DNA of 64,000 nucleotides, taken from positions 1 to 64,000 of the forward strand of contig NZ_WUUL01000010.1 of the NCBI RefSeq assembly GCF_009831235.1. The letters are read 5' to 3'. Source of the DNA: Shimazuella alba (GTDB taxonomy: Bacteria > Bacillota > Bacilli > Thermoactinomycetales > Thermoactinomycetaceae). Of this stretch, positions 46,574-57,337 are shown in pieces; positions within the stretch are counted from its first letter, which is position 1, and the number at the start of each line of letters is the position of its first letter. Under the pieces are notes generated by a model. It was given only the letters and a program-made list of their open reading frames with translations. It was not told where the DNA came from and did not search any database. Made by a program: the position numbers and the translations under genes.

Positions 46574-46659
46574 AAGCACTTCAGGTGAAGTGCTTCTCTA
46601 AGGAATTGGTGATTTATTAGATAGGCTCCTGTGAAAGAGTGGGTAAATACCCACTCTTT
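46574..46659 (+). promoter_or_regulatory. Leader with two hairpins before rimP
   Basis: Hairpin 1 is AAGCACTTC/GAAGTGCTT (46574-46595); its loop and 5' flank also pair as CTTCACCT/AGGTGAAG. Hairpin 2 is AAAGAGTGGGT/ACCCACTCTTT (46634-46659), followed by GCATTTT. The second could act as an attenuator for the nusA operon. Confidence 0.55.
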
Positions 46660-46692
46660 GCATTTTAAAAGCTACTTATGGAGGTAGTATTC

Positions 46693-47145
46693 TTGAGTCG
46701 ACAAGTTGTAGAGCAAGTAGAAAAGATTGCCGTTCCACTTCTTGGGGTTCTTGGACTAGAACTGGTAGAAGTGGAATATAAGAAAGAAGGACCAAACTGG
46801 TTTCTAAGAATTTATATCGATGGTCTAGAAAAACCAGTAGACTTGGATGATTGTGCCAAAGCTAGCGAACAGCTTAGTCTTGCATTGGATGAGAAAGATC
46901 CTATTCCAGGAAATTATTACTTGGAAGTTTCATCACCAGGTGCAGAAAGACCACTCAAAAAAGAATCAGATTTTCAAAAAGCAATTGGAAAAACCATACA
47001 CGTAAGTACATATGAACCTATTGATGGACAACGGACTTTTGAAGGGAAATTAGACCAAGTTCTACAGGATGTAATAGTAGTAAATGGACAATCTATTCCC
47101 CGAAACAAAATAGCGAGTGCTAGGTTAAGCGTGGTTTTTTCATAA
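46693..47145 (+). CDS. rimP: Ribosome maturation factor RimP
   Basis: The product has 150 residues. The TTG at 46693 has GGAGG eight bases upstream; the frame opens at 46678 but that ATG sits in the ribosome site. VEQVEKIAVPLLGVLGLELVEVEYKKEG and YLEVSSPGAERPLKK are the family motifs. It assists 30S assembly. It heads the rimP-nusA-ylxR-ylxQ-infB operon. Confidence 0.95.
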   Translation: MSRQVVEQVEKIAVPLLGVLGLELVEVEYKKEGPNWFLRIYIDGLEKPVDLDDCAKASEQLSLALDEKDPIPGNYYLEVSSPGAERPLKKESDFQKAIGKTIHVSTYEPIDGQRTFEGKLDQVLQDVIVVNGQSIPRNKIASARLSVVFS

Positions 47146-47164
47146 TGAAGGGAGGATTAGGCCG

Positions 47165-48238
47165 GTGAATGCGGAGTTCATCGAAGCACTCGGTCAATTA
47201 GAGAAAGAAAAAGGAATTAGCAAGGATATCTTGATCGATGCGATAGAGGCAGCATTAATTTCTGGTTATAAACGTAATTTTCATTCAGCACAGAATGTAC
47301 GAGTAGATATTAACAGGGAAACTGGTAGAGTTCGTGTATTTGCGCGGAAATCTGTTGTTGAAGAGGCTCTAGATCCTCGATTGGAAATTTCTTTGGAAGC
47401 AGCAAAAGAAATTAATCCAAACTATTCATTAGAGGATGTAGTTGAAATCGAAGTAACTCCAGCTGATTTTGGCCGAATCGCTGCTCAAACCGCAAAACAA
47501 GTTGTTACACAGCGGATCCGTGAAGCAGAGAGAAATATTATCTATTCCAATTTTATTGATCGGGAAGAAGATATTGTCACTGGAATCGTACAACGTACTG
47601 ATAATCGGAACTACTTTATCGATTTAGGTAGAGTAGAAGCATTGCTACCTCATTCAGAAACCATGCCAGGGGAACGGTTCAAACATGGGGATAGAGTGAA
47701 AACGTTTATCACCAAAGTGGAAAAGTCAACCAAAGGTCCCCAAATTTTTGTGTCTCGTACTCATCCAGGATTACTAAAACGTTTATTTGAATTAGAAGTC
47801 CCAGAAATTTTTGATGGTGTTATTGAGATAAAGTCAATTGCAAGAGAAGCAGGGCAACGTTCTAAAGTAGCAGTTACATCAAGGGACACCAATGTAGATG
47901 CTGTTGGTGCTTGTGTAGGACATAAAGGTGTAAGAGTTCAGACCATTGTCAACGAACTTCGGGGTGAAAAGATAGATATCATTCGCTATTCTGAGGATTT
48001 AACAGAATGGATTGCATCAAGTTTGAGTCCTTCTAAAGTAACCTCTGTTACTATATATGAAGAAGAAAAAATGGCAAGAGTAGTGGTGCCTGATCATCAA
48101 TTGTCTTTAGCGATTGGAAAAGAAGGTCAAAATGCACGTTTAGCTGCAAAATTGACCAATTGGAAAATAGACATCAAGAGTGAGTCTGAAGCAGGAGTGG
48201 ATTTTGTACCTGCACATTCAGAGGATGAGGTCGAGTGA
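47165..48238 (+). CDS. nusA: Transcription elongation/termination factor NusA
   Basis: The product has 357 residues, with an N-terminal RNA polymerase-binding domain (EALGQLEKEKGISKDILIDA), an S1 domain (about 130-200) and two KH domains (CVGHKGVRVQTIVNELRGEK; SLAIGKEGQNARLAAKLT). It lacks the C-terminal acidic repeats of E. coli NusA, as in other Firmicutes. It starts at GTG and its stop overlaps the ylxR start by four bases (GTGA). Confidence 0.97.
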   Translation: MNAEFIEALGQLEKEKGISKDILIDAIEAALISGYKRNFHSAQNVRVDINRETGRVRVFARKSVVEEALDPRLEISLEAAKEINPNYSLEDVVEIEVTPADFGRIAAQTAKQVVTQRIREAERNIIYSNFIDREEDIVTGIVQRTDNRNYFIDLGRVEALLPHSETMPGERFKHGDRVKTFITKVEKSTKGPQIFVSRTHPGLLKRLFELEVPEIFDGVIEIKSIAREAGQRSKVAVTSRDTNVDAVGACVGHKGVRVQTIVNELRGEKIDIIRYSEDLTEWIASSLSPSKVTSVTIYEEEKMARVVVPDHQLSLAIGKEGQNARLAAKLTNWKIDIKSESEAGVDFVPAHSEDEVE

Positions 48239-48513
48239 AGAAGAAGAAAATTCCTATGCGCAAATGTATTATCTCGCAAGAGATGTTTCCGAAGAAAAGT
48301 CTAATTCGTGTAGTAAGAACTCCTGAAAACGAGGTTTTGATCGATCCGACGGGAAAGAAATCCGGTCGAGGTGCTTATCTATGTGCCAAATTAGAATACA
48401 TTGATCTTGCCCAGAAGAAGAAGTCACTAGAACGGATTTTTCAAACAAAAATTGAACCTACTTTGTATGACCAGCTTAGAGAATATGCAGAGGGAGTCTC
48501 TCATGAAGAATAA
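48235..48513 (+). CDS. rnpM: RNase P modulator RnpM (YlxR)
   Basis: The product has 92 residues. PMRKCIISQEMFPKKSLIRVVRTP and DPTGKKSGRGAYLC match the YlxR family, an RNA-binding protein reported to act on RNase P in Bacillus. It starts at GTG within the end of nusA. Its end overlaps ylxQ by 11 bases. Confidence 0.93.
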   Translation: MKKKKIPMRKCIISQEMFPKKSLIRVVRTPENEVLIDPTGKKSGRGAYLCAKLEYIDLAQKKKSLERIFQTKIEPTLYDQLREYAEGVSHEE

Positions 48514-48802
48514 TTTCTTTCAAGTGTTAGGTCTAGCACAGCGAGCGCGTAAATTAACATTGGGAGAAGAGTTTGTTCTTCAATCCGTTCGAAATGGCCA
48601 AGCAAAACTGGTTATTTTGGCAACGGATGCTGGAAAAAATACTACCAAAAAGATTACGGACAAATGTAATTCTTATGATGTTCCTTTGCTTCAAGTAGGT
48701 ACAAGAGTTGATCTTGGAACTGCAGTAGGAAAAGGAGAACGAGTCGTTATGGCAGTAACCGATTCTGGTTTTTGTCAGATGCTAAGGGGGCTCGTTACGT
48801 AA
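48503..48802 (+). CDS. ylxQ: L7Ae-like ribosomal protein YlxQ
   Basis: The product has 99 residues. ATG 48503 lies seven bases after [44 protein letters not shown] matches the L7Ae/L30e K-turn-binding family. The gene is in the nusA-infB operon. Its exact RNA target is not known from the sequence. Confidence 0.93.
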   Translation: MKNNFFQVLGLAQRARKLTLGEEFVLQSVRNGQAKLVILATDAGKNTTKKITDKCNSYDVPLLQVGTRVDLGTAVGKGERVVMAVTDSGFCQMLRGLVT

Positions 48803-48819
48803 CTAATGGGGGTGAACGG

Positions 48820-51012
48820 ATGACGAAAATCCGTGTATATGAGTATGCCAAAGAGAAAGATATGAGCAGTAAAGAAGTTATTCATATATTAGAAAAAGTG
48901 GGCATTCCTGTAAATAATCACATGAGTGTCATGGACGAAACTGCAACAAAAAAAGTGGAAGAGTTTGTAGCAAAAATAAAGCAGGGGTCTGCAGCTGTAA
49001 ATCAGGAGAAACCGAAAAGTCAGAAACAAACTGTACAACATGGGGCGGCGAAGTCTATGGAACAAACAAATAATAATTCTACTGAAGAAATTCAAGAAAA
49101 AGGCCAACCTTCTTCTCGAGCTAATCAAGAACCGATCAAAAAAAATAAACAACGCAGCAACAATACCTTTTCTAAGGGTAGAGGCGGTGCAAAAGGCAGA
49201 GGGAACAGAAAGAAAAATGATCGAAGATCGCAAAATAAAGAAAAGCAGGCACCAGTGTTGCCAAAAGAAATTACAGTGTCTGGGCCTCTTTCGGTTGGAG
49301 AATTTGCAAAATTATTAAGAAAAGAAGCATCAGAAGTTATTCGTAAATTAATTCCTATTGGTGTCATGGCGACCATCAATCAAGAAATTGATGTGGACAC
49401 TATGACCCTAGTGGCAGAAGAATTTGGTGTTACTGTTATCTATAAAGAGGAATTTGACGAATCCAACATCGAAGAAATAGAAGAAGTAGATGAAAAAGAA
49501 AATCTACAAGAACGTCCACCTGTTGTTACGATTATGGGACACGTTGACCATGGGAAAACAACACTATTGGATAAGATCCGTAGTACAAACGTTACCTCAG
49601 GAGAAGCTGGTGGAATCACTCAGCATATCGGTGCTTATCAAGTAGAGATTAGTGGGAAGAAAATTACATTCCTTGATACACCAGGTCACGCAGCTTTTAC
49701 AACTATGCGTGCACGTGGAGCAGAAGTGACAGATATTACTATCCTTGTCGTTGCTGCTGATGATGGAGTGATGCCACAAACAATTGAAGCCATTAATCAC
49801 GCAAAAGCAGCGAATGTTCCGATCATAGTAGCAGTAAATAAAATGGATAAACTAGATGCAAATCCAGACCGAATTAAACAACAGCTTACGGAATATGGTC
49901 TTGTTCCAGAAGATTGGGGTGGAGACACTATTTTTGTTCCAGTGTCTGCCATCAACGGAGAAGGTATGGAAGATCTTCTGGAGATGATACTATTAGTATC
50001 TGAGGTACAAGAATTAAAGGCAAATCCAGATAAACGTGCTCGAGGGGTTGTAATCGAAGCTGAGCTGGATAAAGGACGAGGAGCAGTCGCGACTGTTCTC
50101 ATTCAAAATGGTACACTGAAGGTAGGCGATGGGATTGTAGCAGGTAACTACTTCGGTAAGATTCGTGCGATGATCAATGATCATGGTCGTCGTGTCAAAG
50201 TAGCTCCACCATCTATGCCTGTTGAAATTCTAGGTTTACCTGATGTTCCAAGTGCCGGCGATCCATTTATGGTGTTTGATGACGAGAAGAAAGCCCGTGC
50301 GATTGCTGATAAACGTAATCAAAAACAACGGGAAGAAGAACGCGGGGCAAAAACACGCGTTACTCTTGATGATTTGTTTAAACAAATTCAAGAGGGCGAA
50401 GTGAAGGAATTAAATGTTATTATTAAAGCAGACGTACATGGTTCTGCTGAGGCAATGAGAGGCTCTTTAGAAAAAATTGATATCGAAGGAGCACGTGTGA
50501 AAATTATTCATACTGCTGTTGGTGCTATCACAGAGTCTGATATTATCCTTGCTTCTGCTTCTAATGCAGTAATCATTGGTTTCAACGTACGTCCTGAACC
50601 AAATGCACGAGCAACTGCGGAGCAGGAAAAAGTAGAAATTCGTTTGCATCGAGTTATTTATAAAGCGATTGAAGAAATTGAAGCAGCAATGAAAGGTCTA
50701 TTAGATCCTGAGTTTGAAGAGAAAGTGGTAGGTACAGCTGAAGTAAGACAAATCTTCAAAGTATCTCGGGTGGGTACGATTGCCGGATGTTATGTAATTG
50801 ATGGCAAAGTAGTACGAGATGGTAAAGCAAGATTGATTCGCGATGGTATTGTTGTTCATGAAGGTGAACTGGATACATTAAAACGTTTTAAAGACGATGC
50901 AAAAGAAGTAGCACAAGGTTATGAATGTGGTATTACATTAGCAGGTTATAATGATATGAAAGAAGGGGACTTGATCGAGGTGTATGTCATTGAAGAAGTA
51001 GCACGCACGTAA
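48820..51012 (+). CDS. infB: Translation initiation factor IF-2
   Basis: The product has 730 residues. The ATG at 48820 follows GGGGGTGA, and the protein starts [15 protein letters not shown]. Residues about 50-150 are a low-complexity Lys/Gln/Asn-rich linker. The G domain begins at about 235 ([14 protein letters not shown]) and includes DTPGHAAF and NKMDK. Domains III and IV follow. It brings fMet-tRNA to the 30S subunit. Confidence 0.98.
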   Translation: MTKIRVYEYAKEKDMSSKEVIHILEKVGIPVNNHMSVMDETATKKVEEFVAKIKQGSAAVNQEKPKSQKQTVQHGAAKSMEQTNNNSTEEIQEKGQPSSRANQEPIKKNKQRSNNTFSKGRGGAKGRGNRKKNDRRSQNKEKQAPVLPKEITVSGPLSVGEFAKLLRKEASEVIRKLIPIGVMATINQEIDVDTMTLVAEEFGVTVIYKEEFDESNIEEIEEVDEKENLQERPPVVTIMGHVDHGKTTLLDKIRSTNVTSGEAGGITQHIGAYQVEISGKKITFLDTPGHAAFTTMRARGAEVTDITILVVAADDGVMPQTIEAINHAKAANVPIIVAVNKMDKLDANPDRIKQQLTEYGLVPEDWGGDTIFVPVSAINGEGMEDLLEMILLVSEVQELKANPDKRARGVVIEAELDKGRGAVATVLIQNGTLKVGDGIVAGNYFGKIRAMINDHGRRVKVAPPSMPVEILGLPDVPSAGDPFMVFDDEKKARAIADKRNQKQREEERGAKTRVTLDDLFKQIQEGEVKELNVIIKADVHGSAEAMRGSLEKIDIEGARVKIIHTAVGAITESDIILASASNAVIIGFNVRPEPNARATAEQEKVEIRLHRVIYKAIEEIEAAMKGLLDPEFEEKVVGTAEVRQIFKVSRVGTIAGCYVIDGKVVRDGKARLIRDGIVVHEGELDTLKRFKDDAKEVAQGYECGITLAGYNDMKEGDLIEVYVIEEVART

Positions 51013-51013
51013 T

Positions 51014-51295
51014 TTGTTTATTGGATTACTGACGTGTGAGGGGCAAATCCCTTCTTCCCTTTCACTCAAAGACAAACGAAGAGTATTACAATCTGCTCTT
51101 ACTCGAATCAAGAACAAATGGAACCTTTCCGTTTCAGAAGTTGGAAGACAAGATGATCGCCAAGTGTTTGAGCTCGCCATTGTTGGAGTAGCAACAGCTA
51201 AGCATGTGGTGGAAAAAGAGCTTCAGCTCGCTTTAAAACTCTTAGAAGCGACAGATGAAATGTTGATCTTTCATATTGACATCACTTTTGTGTAG
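51014..51295 (+). CDS. ylxP: DUF503 family protein YlxP
   Basis: The product has 93 residues, starting at TTG one base after the infB stop. No ribosome site is seen, so translation is probably coupled to infB. LTCEGQIPSSLSLKDKRRVLQSALTRIKNKWNLSVSEV is the family pattern. Its role is unclear; it always lies between infB and rbfA in this group. Confidence 0.9.
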   Translation: MFIGLLTCEGQIPSSLSLKDKRRVLQSALTRIKNKWNLSVSEVGRQDDRQVFELAIVGVATAKHVVEKELQLALKLLEATDEMLIFHIDITFV

Positions 51296-51307
51296 GAGGT
51301 GTCGCCC

Positions 51308-51655
51308 TTGGCACGCATCCGTGTGAGCCGTGTTGGCGAACAGATCAAAAAAGAGCTTAGCCAAATTATTCAACAAGAAATTAAAGATCCACGAATAGGA
51401 TTTGTTACCGTAACTGCCGTAGAAATGAGCGGTGATCTACAGCAAGCAAAAGTATATGTAAGTATACTAGGTAGTCAATCAGAAAAAGATGAATCAATTG
51501 CTGCATTAGACAAAGCAAAAGGTTTTATTCGATCAGAAGTAGGTCGCCGTGTTCAATTAAGACATGTACCAGAAATACATTTTTCCGTTGACCACTCACT
51601 TGATCATAGTGATCAAATTACGCGATTGCTACACGATGTAAGAGATGAAGATTAG
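51308..51655 (+). CDS. rbfA: Ribosome-binding factor A
   Basis: The product has 115 residues. The TTG at 51308 lies eight bases after AGGAGG, better than GTG 51299, which overlaps it. RIRVSRVGEQIKKELSQIIQQEIKDPRIGFVTVTAVEMSGDLQ-type sequence shows the KH-like RbfA fold. It helps mature the 16S 5' end in the cold. Confidence 0.95.
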   Translation: MARIRVSRVGEQIKKELSQIIQQEIKDPRIGFVTVTAVEMSGDLQQAKVYVSILGSQSEKDESIAALDKAKGFIRSEVGRRVQLRHVPEIHFSVDHSLDHSDQITRLLHDVRDED

Positions 51656-51665
51656 GAGAAACGTT

Positions 51666-52610
51666 ATGTTAGACTGGACAAGTGCTACAAAAACACTTCA
51701 AAATGCTAGTCAAATCCTAGTTGTATCACATGTGAATCCTGATGGAGATGCTATCGGTTCTACTCTGGCTGTTGGAAATATGGTGGAATCTCTTGGAATT
51801 CCGGTGACACTTGTAAATGAATCACCTATTCCTGATAAAATTGCTTCGTTACCAGGAGCAGAAAAGATTCAATTTCCGTCTCAAGTAAGTGAACGCTTTG
51901 CAGTTATTATTGCTGTTGATGCTGCTGATATTTCCCGTATTGGGAATTGTCAGCAGCTTTTTGCCGATAACCCTACTATCATTAATATTGATCATCATGC
52001 TACCAACGATTATTTTGGAACGATCAATGTAGTAAAATCGGATGCAGCAGCAACTGTAGAGATTCTTTATGATTGGGCGGAGTATTTAAAGATTTCGATA
52101 TCTAAACAGTTAGCTACGGTTTTGTATGCTGGTTTGTTAACGGATACAGGTGGATTTAGATATTCCAATACGACTTCCCATACCCTTCGAATTGCTGCAA
52201 ATCTTCTAGATTTAGGGGTAGCCTCTTACGAACTGGCAGATCGATTATTGGAAACGATAAGTACAAGTTATCTCGAACAACTAAAAGATTCACTTGCCAC
52301 CATTCAGATCGATTTAGATGGTAAGGTTGCATATTTAACATCGATGGAAGAAGATAATGAAGGCTTGGTTAACTTTGCTCGTAATATAGAAGGCGTTGAT
52401 GTAGGGGTTCTGTTTCGTCCCAAAGATGAACATCACATAAAAGTAAGCCTTCGATCACGTCAATTGATCGATGTATCCCAAATAGCCCTCTCGCTTGGTG
52501 GAGGTGGCCATGCACGAGCTGCTGGTTGTACGATAGAGGGAACTATGGATGAGGCAATTGAGGTAGTAATCCAAAAATTGAAAGCAGCTTTTGAGGGCGT
52601 GAATGAATGA
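51666..52610 (+). CDS. nrnA: Bifunctional oligoribonuclease/pAp phosphatase (DHH family)
   Basis: The product has 314 residues and starts at ATG seven bases after AGGAG. DHH motifs are VVSHVNPDGDAIGSTLA, AVDAADISRIG, NIDHHATNDYFG and, in the DHHA1 domain, GGGGHARAAGC. It degrades short RNAs and pAp. It overlaps truB by four bases. Confidence 0.95.
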   Translation: MLDWTSATKTLQNASQILVVSHVNPDGDAIGSTLAVGNMVESLGIPVTLVNESPIPDKIASLPGAEKIQFPSQVSERFAVIIAVDAADISRIGNCQQLFADNPTIINIDHHATNDYFGTINVVKSDAAATVEILYDWAEYLKISISKQLATVLYAGLLTDTGGFRYSNTTSHTLRIAANLLDLGVASYELADRLLETISTSYLEQLKDSLATIQIDLDGKVAYLTSMEEDNEGLVNFARNIEGVDVGVLFRPKDEHHIKVSLRSRQLIDVSQIALSLGGGGHARAAGCTIEGTMDEAIEVVIQKLKAAFEGVNE

Positions 52611-53512
52611 CATTACATGGAATTATACCTGTTTGGAAGCCCAAAGGCATGACATCTCACGATGTAGTCAGCCGAATTCGACGGTTAGCAGGTCAAAAGA
52701 GGGTTGGTCATACAGGTACACTTGATCCAGAAGTAGAAGGTGTTTTACCTATCTGCCTAGGTCAAGCAACAAGATTGGTAGAATATATCCAAAATCTTCC
52801 AAAGCGATATCAAGGGACGATGACGGTAGGAATTGCTACAGATACAGAAGATCAAACTGGAAAGATTGTAGAACAAGTAGATGATATACCAAAAACATTT
52901 CCTTTAGACGATGTTGCCCAAGCTTTTCAAGGGGAAATGGAACAAGTGCCACCTATGTATTCAGCAGTAAAAATAAAAGGTGAGCGACTGTATGAATTGG
53001 CAAGAAAAGGTTTAGTAACAGAGCGTCCATCTCGACGTGTCACGATTTACCAATTAGATATTCAGCAAGTGGAATCGGATGCCTATCCAATATTAGCTTT
53101 TGATGTAACATGTTCGAAAGGTACTTATGTACGAACTTTGTGTGTGGATATTGGAAAATCATTGGGATACCCTGCTCACATGAGCAAACTAATTCGAGTA
53201 CAAAGTGGTCCTTTTCAAACAGCAGATTGTTACACATTAGAAGAATTGGGATTAGCAAAAGAAGAAGGTACATTTGCACAAACATTAGTAGCAATGGGTG
53301 AAGCGATGTGTCATCTTCCAGCGATTGTAGTAAATCAAGAAGATGGACAGCGAGTGTTAGATGGAAGTATATTTGAATGGGATGAAACGGTAAAAGTTTC
53401 CGCATCTAACTTGGTTCGCATTTATGATGAATCAGGTAGATTTTGTGCAATTTACGAGATCCATCATCAAGATTTAAGACCAGTAAAAGTATTTCGGGAT
53501 GTGCATGAATAA
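52607..53512 (+). CDS. truB: tRNA pseudouridine-55 synthase
   Basis: The product has 301 residues. RVGHTGTLDPEVEGVLPICLG contains the catalytic Asp. GIIPVWKPKGMTSHDVV and CSKGTYVRTLCVDIGKSLG are also typical. It modifies U55 in the T-loop, the neighbour of the U54 methylated by TrmFO. The start overlaps nrnA (ATGA), and its stop overlaps ribF (TAATG). Confidence 0.97.
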   Translation: MTLHGIIPVWKPKGMTSHDVVSRIRRLAGQKRVGHTGTLDPEVEGVLPICLGQATRLVEYIQNLPKRYQGTMTVGIATDTEDQTGKIVEQVDDIPKTFPLDDVAQAFQGEMEQVPPMYSAVKIKGERLYELARKGLVTERPSRRVTIYQLDIQQVESDAYPILAFDVTCSKGTYVRTLCVDIGKSLGYPAHMSKLIRVQSGPFQTADCYTLEELGLAKEEGTFAQTLVAMGEAMCHLPAIVVNQEDGQRVLDGSIFEWDETVKVSASNLVRIYDESGRFCAIYEIHHQDLRPVKVFRDVHE

Positions 53513-54492
53513 TGAAAATAATAGAAATTACTTACCCGTTTGACCCGAATTCAATGGACATGGAAAAGTTAAGTTTAGCAATTGGTTTTTTTGACGGGCT
53601 GCATTTAGGCCACAAAGCAGTAATAAAACGAGCTATCCAAAAGGCAAATGAGTTTGCAATTACTCCTGCAGTTATGACATTTTCCCCTCATCCAAGGGAA
53701 GTTCTTGGAAGAAAATCTTTCACTGGTTATTTAACTCCATTGAAAGAGAAATTATATCAATTTGAAAAGCTTGGTATGAAGCGAGCTTATATTGTTACTT
53801 TTGATCAATCTTTTGCTCAATTAGATAAAGAAAAATTTGTTACAGATGTTTTACTTCCACTTCAAGTCTCGGCTGTAACAACTGGATTTAATTTTACATT
53901 TGGTCACCGAGGTATGGGTACTGCTGCTGATCTGGTCCAACTTGGTAAAGGATTGTTTGATGTAGAAATCGTATCTCCGATCATTATGGAAAGCTCAGCA
54001 GTTAGCAGTACAAGAACACGAAATGCTCTTTCTTCAGGAGATATTCATTTGGCAAATGAACTTCTTGGTAGACCCTATCGAATTCAGGGTGAAGTAGTTC
54101 ATGGAGATAAGAGAGGTCGTCAAATTGGGTTTCCTACTGCTAACATACAACCTGATCAACCATATTATATACCTGCTCATGGTGTTTACGTTGTTCGTGC
54201 CTTTTTTAAAGGGAATTTTTCATATGGTGTTATGAATGTTGGTGTTCGGCCTACTTTTGACCAATCACAAGTCCAAACAAAATTGGAAGTACACCTATTT
54301 CATCAGTCACCAAATTTAAATTTATATGGTGATATGGTACAAGTGGAATTATTACATTACCTCCGAACGGAAACAAAGTTTGCTTCTGTTGAGGCATTGA
54401 TAGATCAAATAAGAGCAGATGAGGTACAAGCTATAGGGTGGTTAACGAAAAATAAAAGCTCTTTGGAAGAACCAAACAATAGTCTTGTATAA
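53512..54492 (+). CDS. ribF: Bifunctional riboflavin kinase/FAD synthetase
   Basis: The product has 326 residues. The N-terminal adenylyltransferase has AIGFFDGLHLGHKAVI and SSTRTRNALSSGDI. The C-terminal flavokinase has GRQIGFPTANIQPD and VMNVGVRPTF. It makes FMN and FAD, which trmFO among others uses. It ends in a strong terminator. Confidence 0.97.
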   Translation: MKIIEITYPFDPNSMDMEKLSLAIGFFDGLHLGHKAVIKRAIQKANEFAITPAVMTFSPHPREVLGRKSFTGYLTPLKEKLYQFEKLGMKRAYIVTFDQSFAQLDKEKFVTDVLLPLQVSAVTTGFNFTFGHRGMGTAADLVQLGKGLFDVEIVSPIIMESSAVSSTRTRNALSSGDIHLANELLGRPYRIQGEVVHGDKRGRQIGFPTANIQPDQPYYIPAHGVYVVRAFFKGNFSYGVMNVGVRPTFDQSQVQTKLEVHLFHQSPNLNLYGDMVQVELLHYLRTETKFASVEALIDQIRADEVQAIGWLTKNKSSLEEPNNSLV

Positions 54493-54523
54493 AAACCAAT
54501 CTCATTCGAGAGATTGGTTTTTA
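54491..54523. terminator. Terminator after ribF
   Basis: AAAAACCAATCTC pairs with GAGATTGGTTTTT around ATTCG. Confidence 0.9.
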
Positions 54524-54643
54524 TACATATCAAGTTGTTGATCTTAGTGTTCATGGAAAGTATAGTTTCTTTTGCAAAATTCACTCTGTATTTGTTAACA
54601 TTCTATATATTTTTCTTTTGGCATCTTGGTTTGTCTACAAACA

Positions 54644-54672
54644 TTTACAATGATCATTCTTTAAGCTATAAT
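54644..54672 (+). promoter_or_regulatory. Promoter of rpsO
   Basis: TTTACA is separated by exactly 17 bases from TATAAT. The transcript starts near 54679. Confidence 0.75.
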
Positions 54673-54678
54673 GTCTTA

Positions 54679-54715
54679 GGAACCGTGACTCGGTTTTCCG
54701 TTTGCCTCAACGGTG
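54679..54715 (+). promoter_or_regulatory. rpsO leader hairpins, possible S15 autoregulation
   Basis: GGAACCG pairs with CGGTTTTCC, and CCGTT with AACGG, in the 80-base leader. S15 leaders commonly regulate their own translation by S15 binding; here this is inferred from position. Confidence 0.4.
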
Positions 54716-54760
54716 CACTGGGTTATTGGGGTTGACTGAATATATGGAGGTGAAAGAAAG

Positions 54761-55030
54761 ATGACGATTTCTCTCGAGAAAAAACGTGAAATTATTAATG
54801 AGTATAAAACCCATGAAAGTGATACTGGATCTCCTGAAGTACAAGTAGCGATTTTAACTCATCGTATCAATGAGTTGAACTCCCACTTGCGAGATCACAA
54901 GAAGGATCACCATTCACGTCGTGGTTTGCTCAAGATGGTTGGACAGCGTCGTAACTTGCTTACTTATTTAAAAGATAAGGATGTTACACGGTACCGTGAG
55001 CTAATTCAAAAACTTGGATTACGTAGATAA
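54761..55030 (+). CDS. rpsO: Ribosomal protein S15
   Basis: The product has 89 residues, with [31 protein letters not shown] and [20 protein letters not shown], the 16S-binding helices of S15. It starts at ATG with GGAGGTGAAAG upstream and is followed by a terminator, then pnp, as in Bacillus. Confidence 0.98.
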   Translation: MTISLEKKREIINEYKTHESDTGSPEVQVAILTHRINELNSHLRDHKKDHHSRRGLLKMVGQRRNLLTYLKDKDVTRYRELIQKLGLRR

Positions 55031-55033
55031 TAA

Positions 55034-55059
55034 GCGGGGTATTAGACCCCGTTTTTTTA
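55034..55059 (+). terminator. Terminator after rpsO
   Basis: CGGGGT pairs with ACCCCG around ATTAG, followed by seven T. Confidence 0.85.
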
Positions 55060-55142
55060 TACCTTTTGAAAAAAGCATAAGCAGGAAATACTAATAAAAA
55101 CGAGAATAGAAAAATGTTAAACGTCTGAAAGGAGGCAATGAA

Positions 55143-57266
55143 GTGGAGTCTCAATTGTTTGAAACAGAGCTCGGTGGACGAAAACTTTCATTTGAAATCG
55201 GGAAATATGCAGCTTTAGCAAATGCATCTGTAATGGTGAGATACGGGGATTCTGCTGTACTTGCTACGGTAGTTGTATCAAAGGAACCAAAAGAACTAGA
55301 CTTTTTCCCACTTACGGTTAATTACGAAGAGAGATTGTATGCTGTTGGAAAAATACCAGGTGGTTTTATTAAGAGGGAAGGTCGGCCTAGTGAGAAGGCT
55401 ATTTTAGCCAGCCGTTTGATTGACCGGCCAATACGTCCTTTATTTCCAGAGGGATTTCGTCATGAGGTCCAAGTTGTAACAACTGTCATGTCAGTTGATC
55501 AAGATTGTTCTACTGAAGTTGCTGCAATGATTGGAGCTTCTCTTGCATTATCCGTTTCTTCCATTCCATTTGCAGGTCCGATCGCAGGTGTTATTATTGG
55601 TCGTGTAGATGGGAATCTTATCATTAATCCTACAGTAGAACAAATGGAACAATCTGATCTGCATTTAGTTGTAGCTGGTACCAAAGATGGCATCAATATG
55701 GTAGAAGCAGGTTCCAAAGAAATTCCTGAGTCGATCATGTTAGAAGCAATTTTACTTGGGCATGATGAAATAAAAAAAATGGTTGCAGTACAAGAAGAAA
55801 TCTCTTCAAAATGTGGAAAAGAGAAAATGATTCCCGTGCTAGCTTCCATCAATGAAGATGTGGAAAATCGTGTCCGCGATCTGGCTACAAAAGAACTGAT
55901 TGCTGCCATTCAAGTAGTCGAGAAACAAGCAAGGCAAGAAGCCATTGATGAAGTGAAAAAAGCAACGATCGAAACCTTGCAAAACGAATGTACAGAAGAA
56001 TATTTTGCTGCAAATGAAAAAGACTTTTATAAGACATTGGATTTAATCGTAAAAGAAGAAGTGCGTCGTCTCATTTTAGAAGAAGGAAAACGGCCAGATG
56101 GACGTACTACAGAAGAAATACGACCACTCTCTAGCGAAATTAATCTTTTGCCTCGAACACATGGTTCTGGTCTATTCCGTCGTGGACAAACACAAGTACT
56201 AAGTATTTGTACGCTTGGTGCACTTGGCGATGTTCAGATTTTAGATGGGTTAGATCTAGAAGAGTCCAAACGCTTTATGCATCACTACAATTTTCCACCA
56301 TTTAGTGTTGGGGAAGCAAGACCTATGAGATCCCCTGGTCGACGGGAAATTGGTCATGGTGCTCTTGGCGAAAGAGCATTGGAGCAAGTTATTCCTAGCG
56401 AAGAAGAATTCCCATATACGATTCGATTAGTTTCGGAGGTTTTGGAGTCCAATGGTTCCTCTTCACAAGCAAGTATTTGTGCATCTACACTAGCGCTGAT
56501 GCATGCTGGAGTTCCAATCAAAGCTCCTGTAGCAGGGATTGCAATGGGATTGGTAAAAGAAGGCGATTTGGTTAGTATCCTGACAGATATTCAAGGAATG
56601 GAAGATCATCTTGGGGATATGGACTTTAAAGTAGCAGGAACTCGTAAAGGTGTTACTGCTCTTCAAATGGATATCAAAATCGCTGGAATTGATCGCCCGA
56701 TACTGGAGAAAGCGTTGCAACAAGCAAGTGCTGCGAGGTTAACCATTTTAGATAATATGGAAGCTACCATTAAAGAACCGAGCAAAGAATTATCTGCCTT
56801 TGCACCAAAAATTGTGACCATGCGTATTCATCCAGATAAAATTCGTGATGTCATCGGACCAAGTGGCCGCGTGATCAATAAGATTATTGAAGAAACTGGT
56901 GTGAAGATCGATATAGAACAAGATGGACGCATTTATATTGCTTCTTCTGATAGTGATCAAAATGAAAAAGCGAAGAAAATTATCGAAGATCTGGTACGAG
57001 AAGTAGAGGTAGGTCAAACATACTTGGGTAATGTAAAACGTGTGGAAAAGTTCGGTGCGTTTGTGGAGCTATTCCCAGGTAAAGAAGGTCTGGTACATAT
57101 TTCTCAGCTAGCACTGGAACGGGTAGCAAAAGTGCAAGATGTGGTCTCCGTAGGAGATCAGATCATGGTGAAGGTGACAGAGATAGATGACCAAGGACGT
57201 GTTAATCTTTCTCGCAAAGTATTATTGAAGGAAGAAGAAGCAAGGAAAAAAGAAGCATCCAAGTAA
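55143..57266 (+). CDS. pnp: Polynucleotide phosphorylase
   Basis: The product has 707 residues and starts at GTG behind AAAGGAGG. It has two RNase PH domains (first: [26 protein letters not shown]-type; second: [15 protein letters not shown] and [14 protein letters not shown]), a KH domain ([20 protein letters not shown]) and an S1 domain ([30 protein letters not shown]). It degrades RNA 3'-5' with phosphate as part of the degradosome-like network. Confidence 0.98.
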   Translation: MESQLFETELGGRKLSFEIGKYAALANASVMVRYGDSAVLATVVVSKEPKELDFFPLTVNYEERLYAVGKIPGGFIKREGRPSEKAILASRLIDRPIRPLFPEGFRHEVQVVTTVMSVDQDCSTEVAAMIGASLALSVSSIPFAGPIAGVIIGRVDGNLIINPTVEQMEQSDLHLVVAGTKDGINMVEAGSKEIPESIMLEAILLGHDEIKKMVAVQEEISSKCGKEKMIPVLASINEDVENRVRDLATKELIAAIQVVEKQARQEAIDEVKKATIETLQNECTEEYFAANEKDFYKTLDLIVKEEVRRLILEEGKRPDGRTTEEIRPLSSEINLLPRTHGSGLFRRGQTQVLSICTLGALGDVQILDGLDLEESKRFMHHYNFPPFSVGEARPMRSPGRREIGHGALGERALEQVIPSEEEFPYTIRLVSEVLESNGSSSQASICASTLALMHAGVPIKAPVAGIAMGLVKEGDLVSILTDIQGMEDHLGDMDFKVAGTRKGVTALQMDIKIAGIDRPILEKALQQASAARLTILDNMEATIKEPSKELSAFAPKIVTMRIHPDKIRDVIGPSGRVINKIIEETGVKIDIEQDGRIYIASSDSDQNEKAKKIIEDLVREVEVGQTYLGNVKRVEKFGAFVELFPGKEGLVHISQLALERVAKVQDVVSVGDQIMVKVTEIDDQGRVNLSRKVLLKEEEARKKEASK

Positions 57267-57337
57267 ACGGTAGAGTCAGATATGCCAAAATGGTAAATCT
57301 GTCTCTTTTTAATGCAATGATATGATGGAGGAAATCA

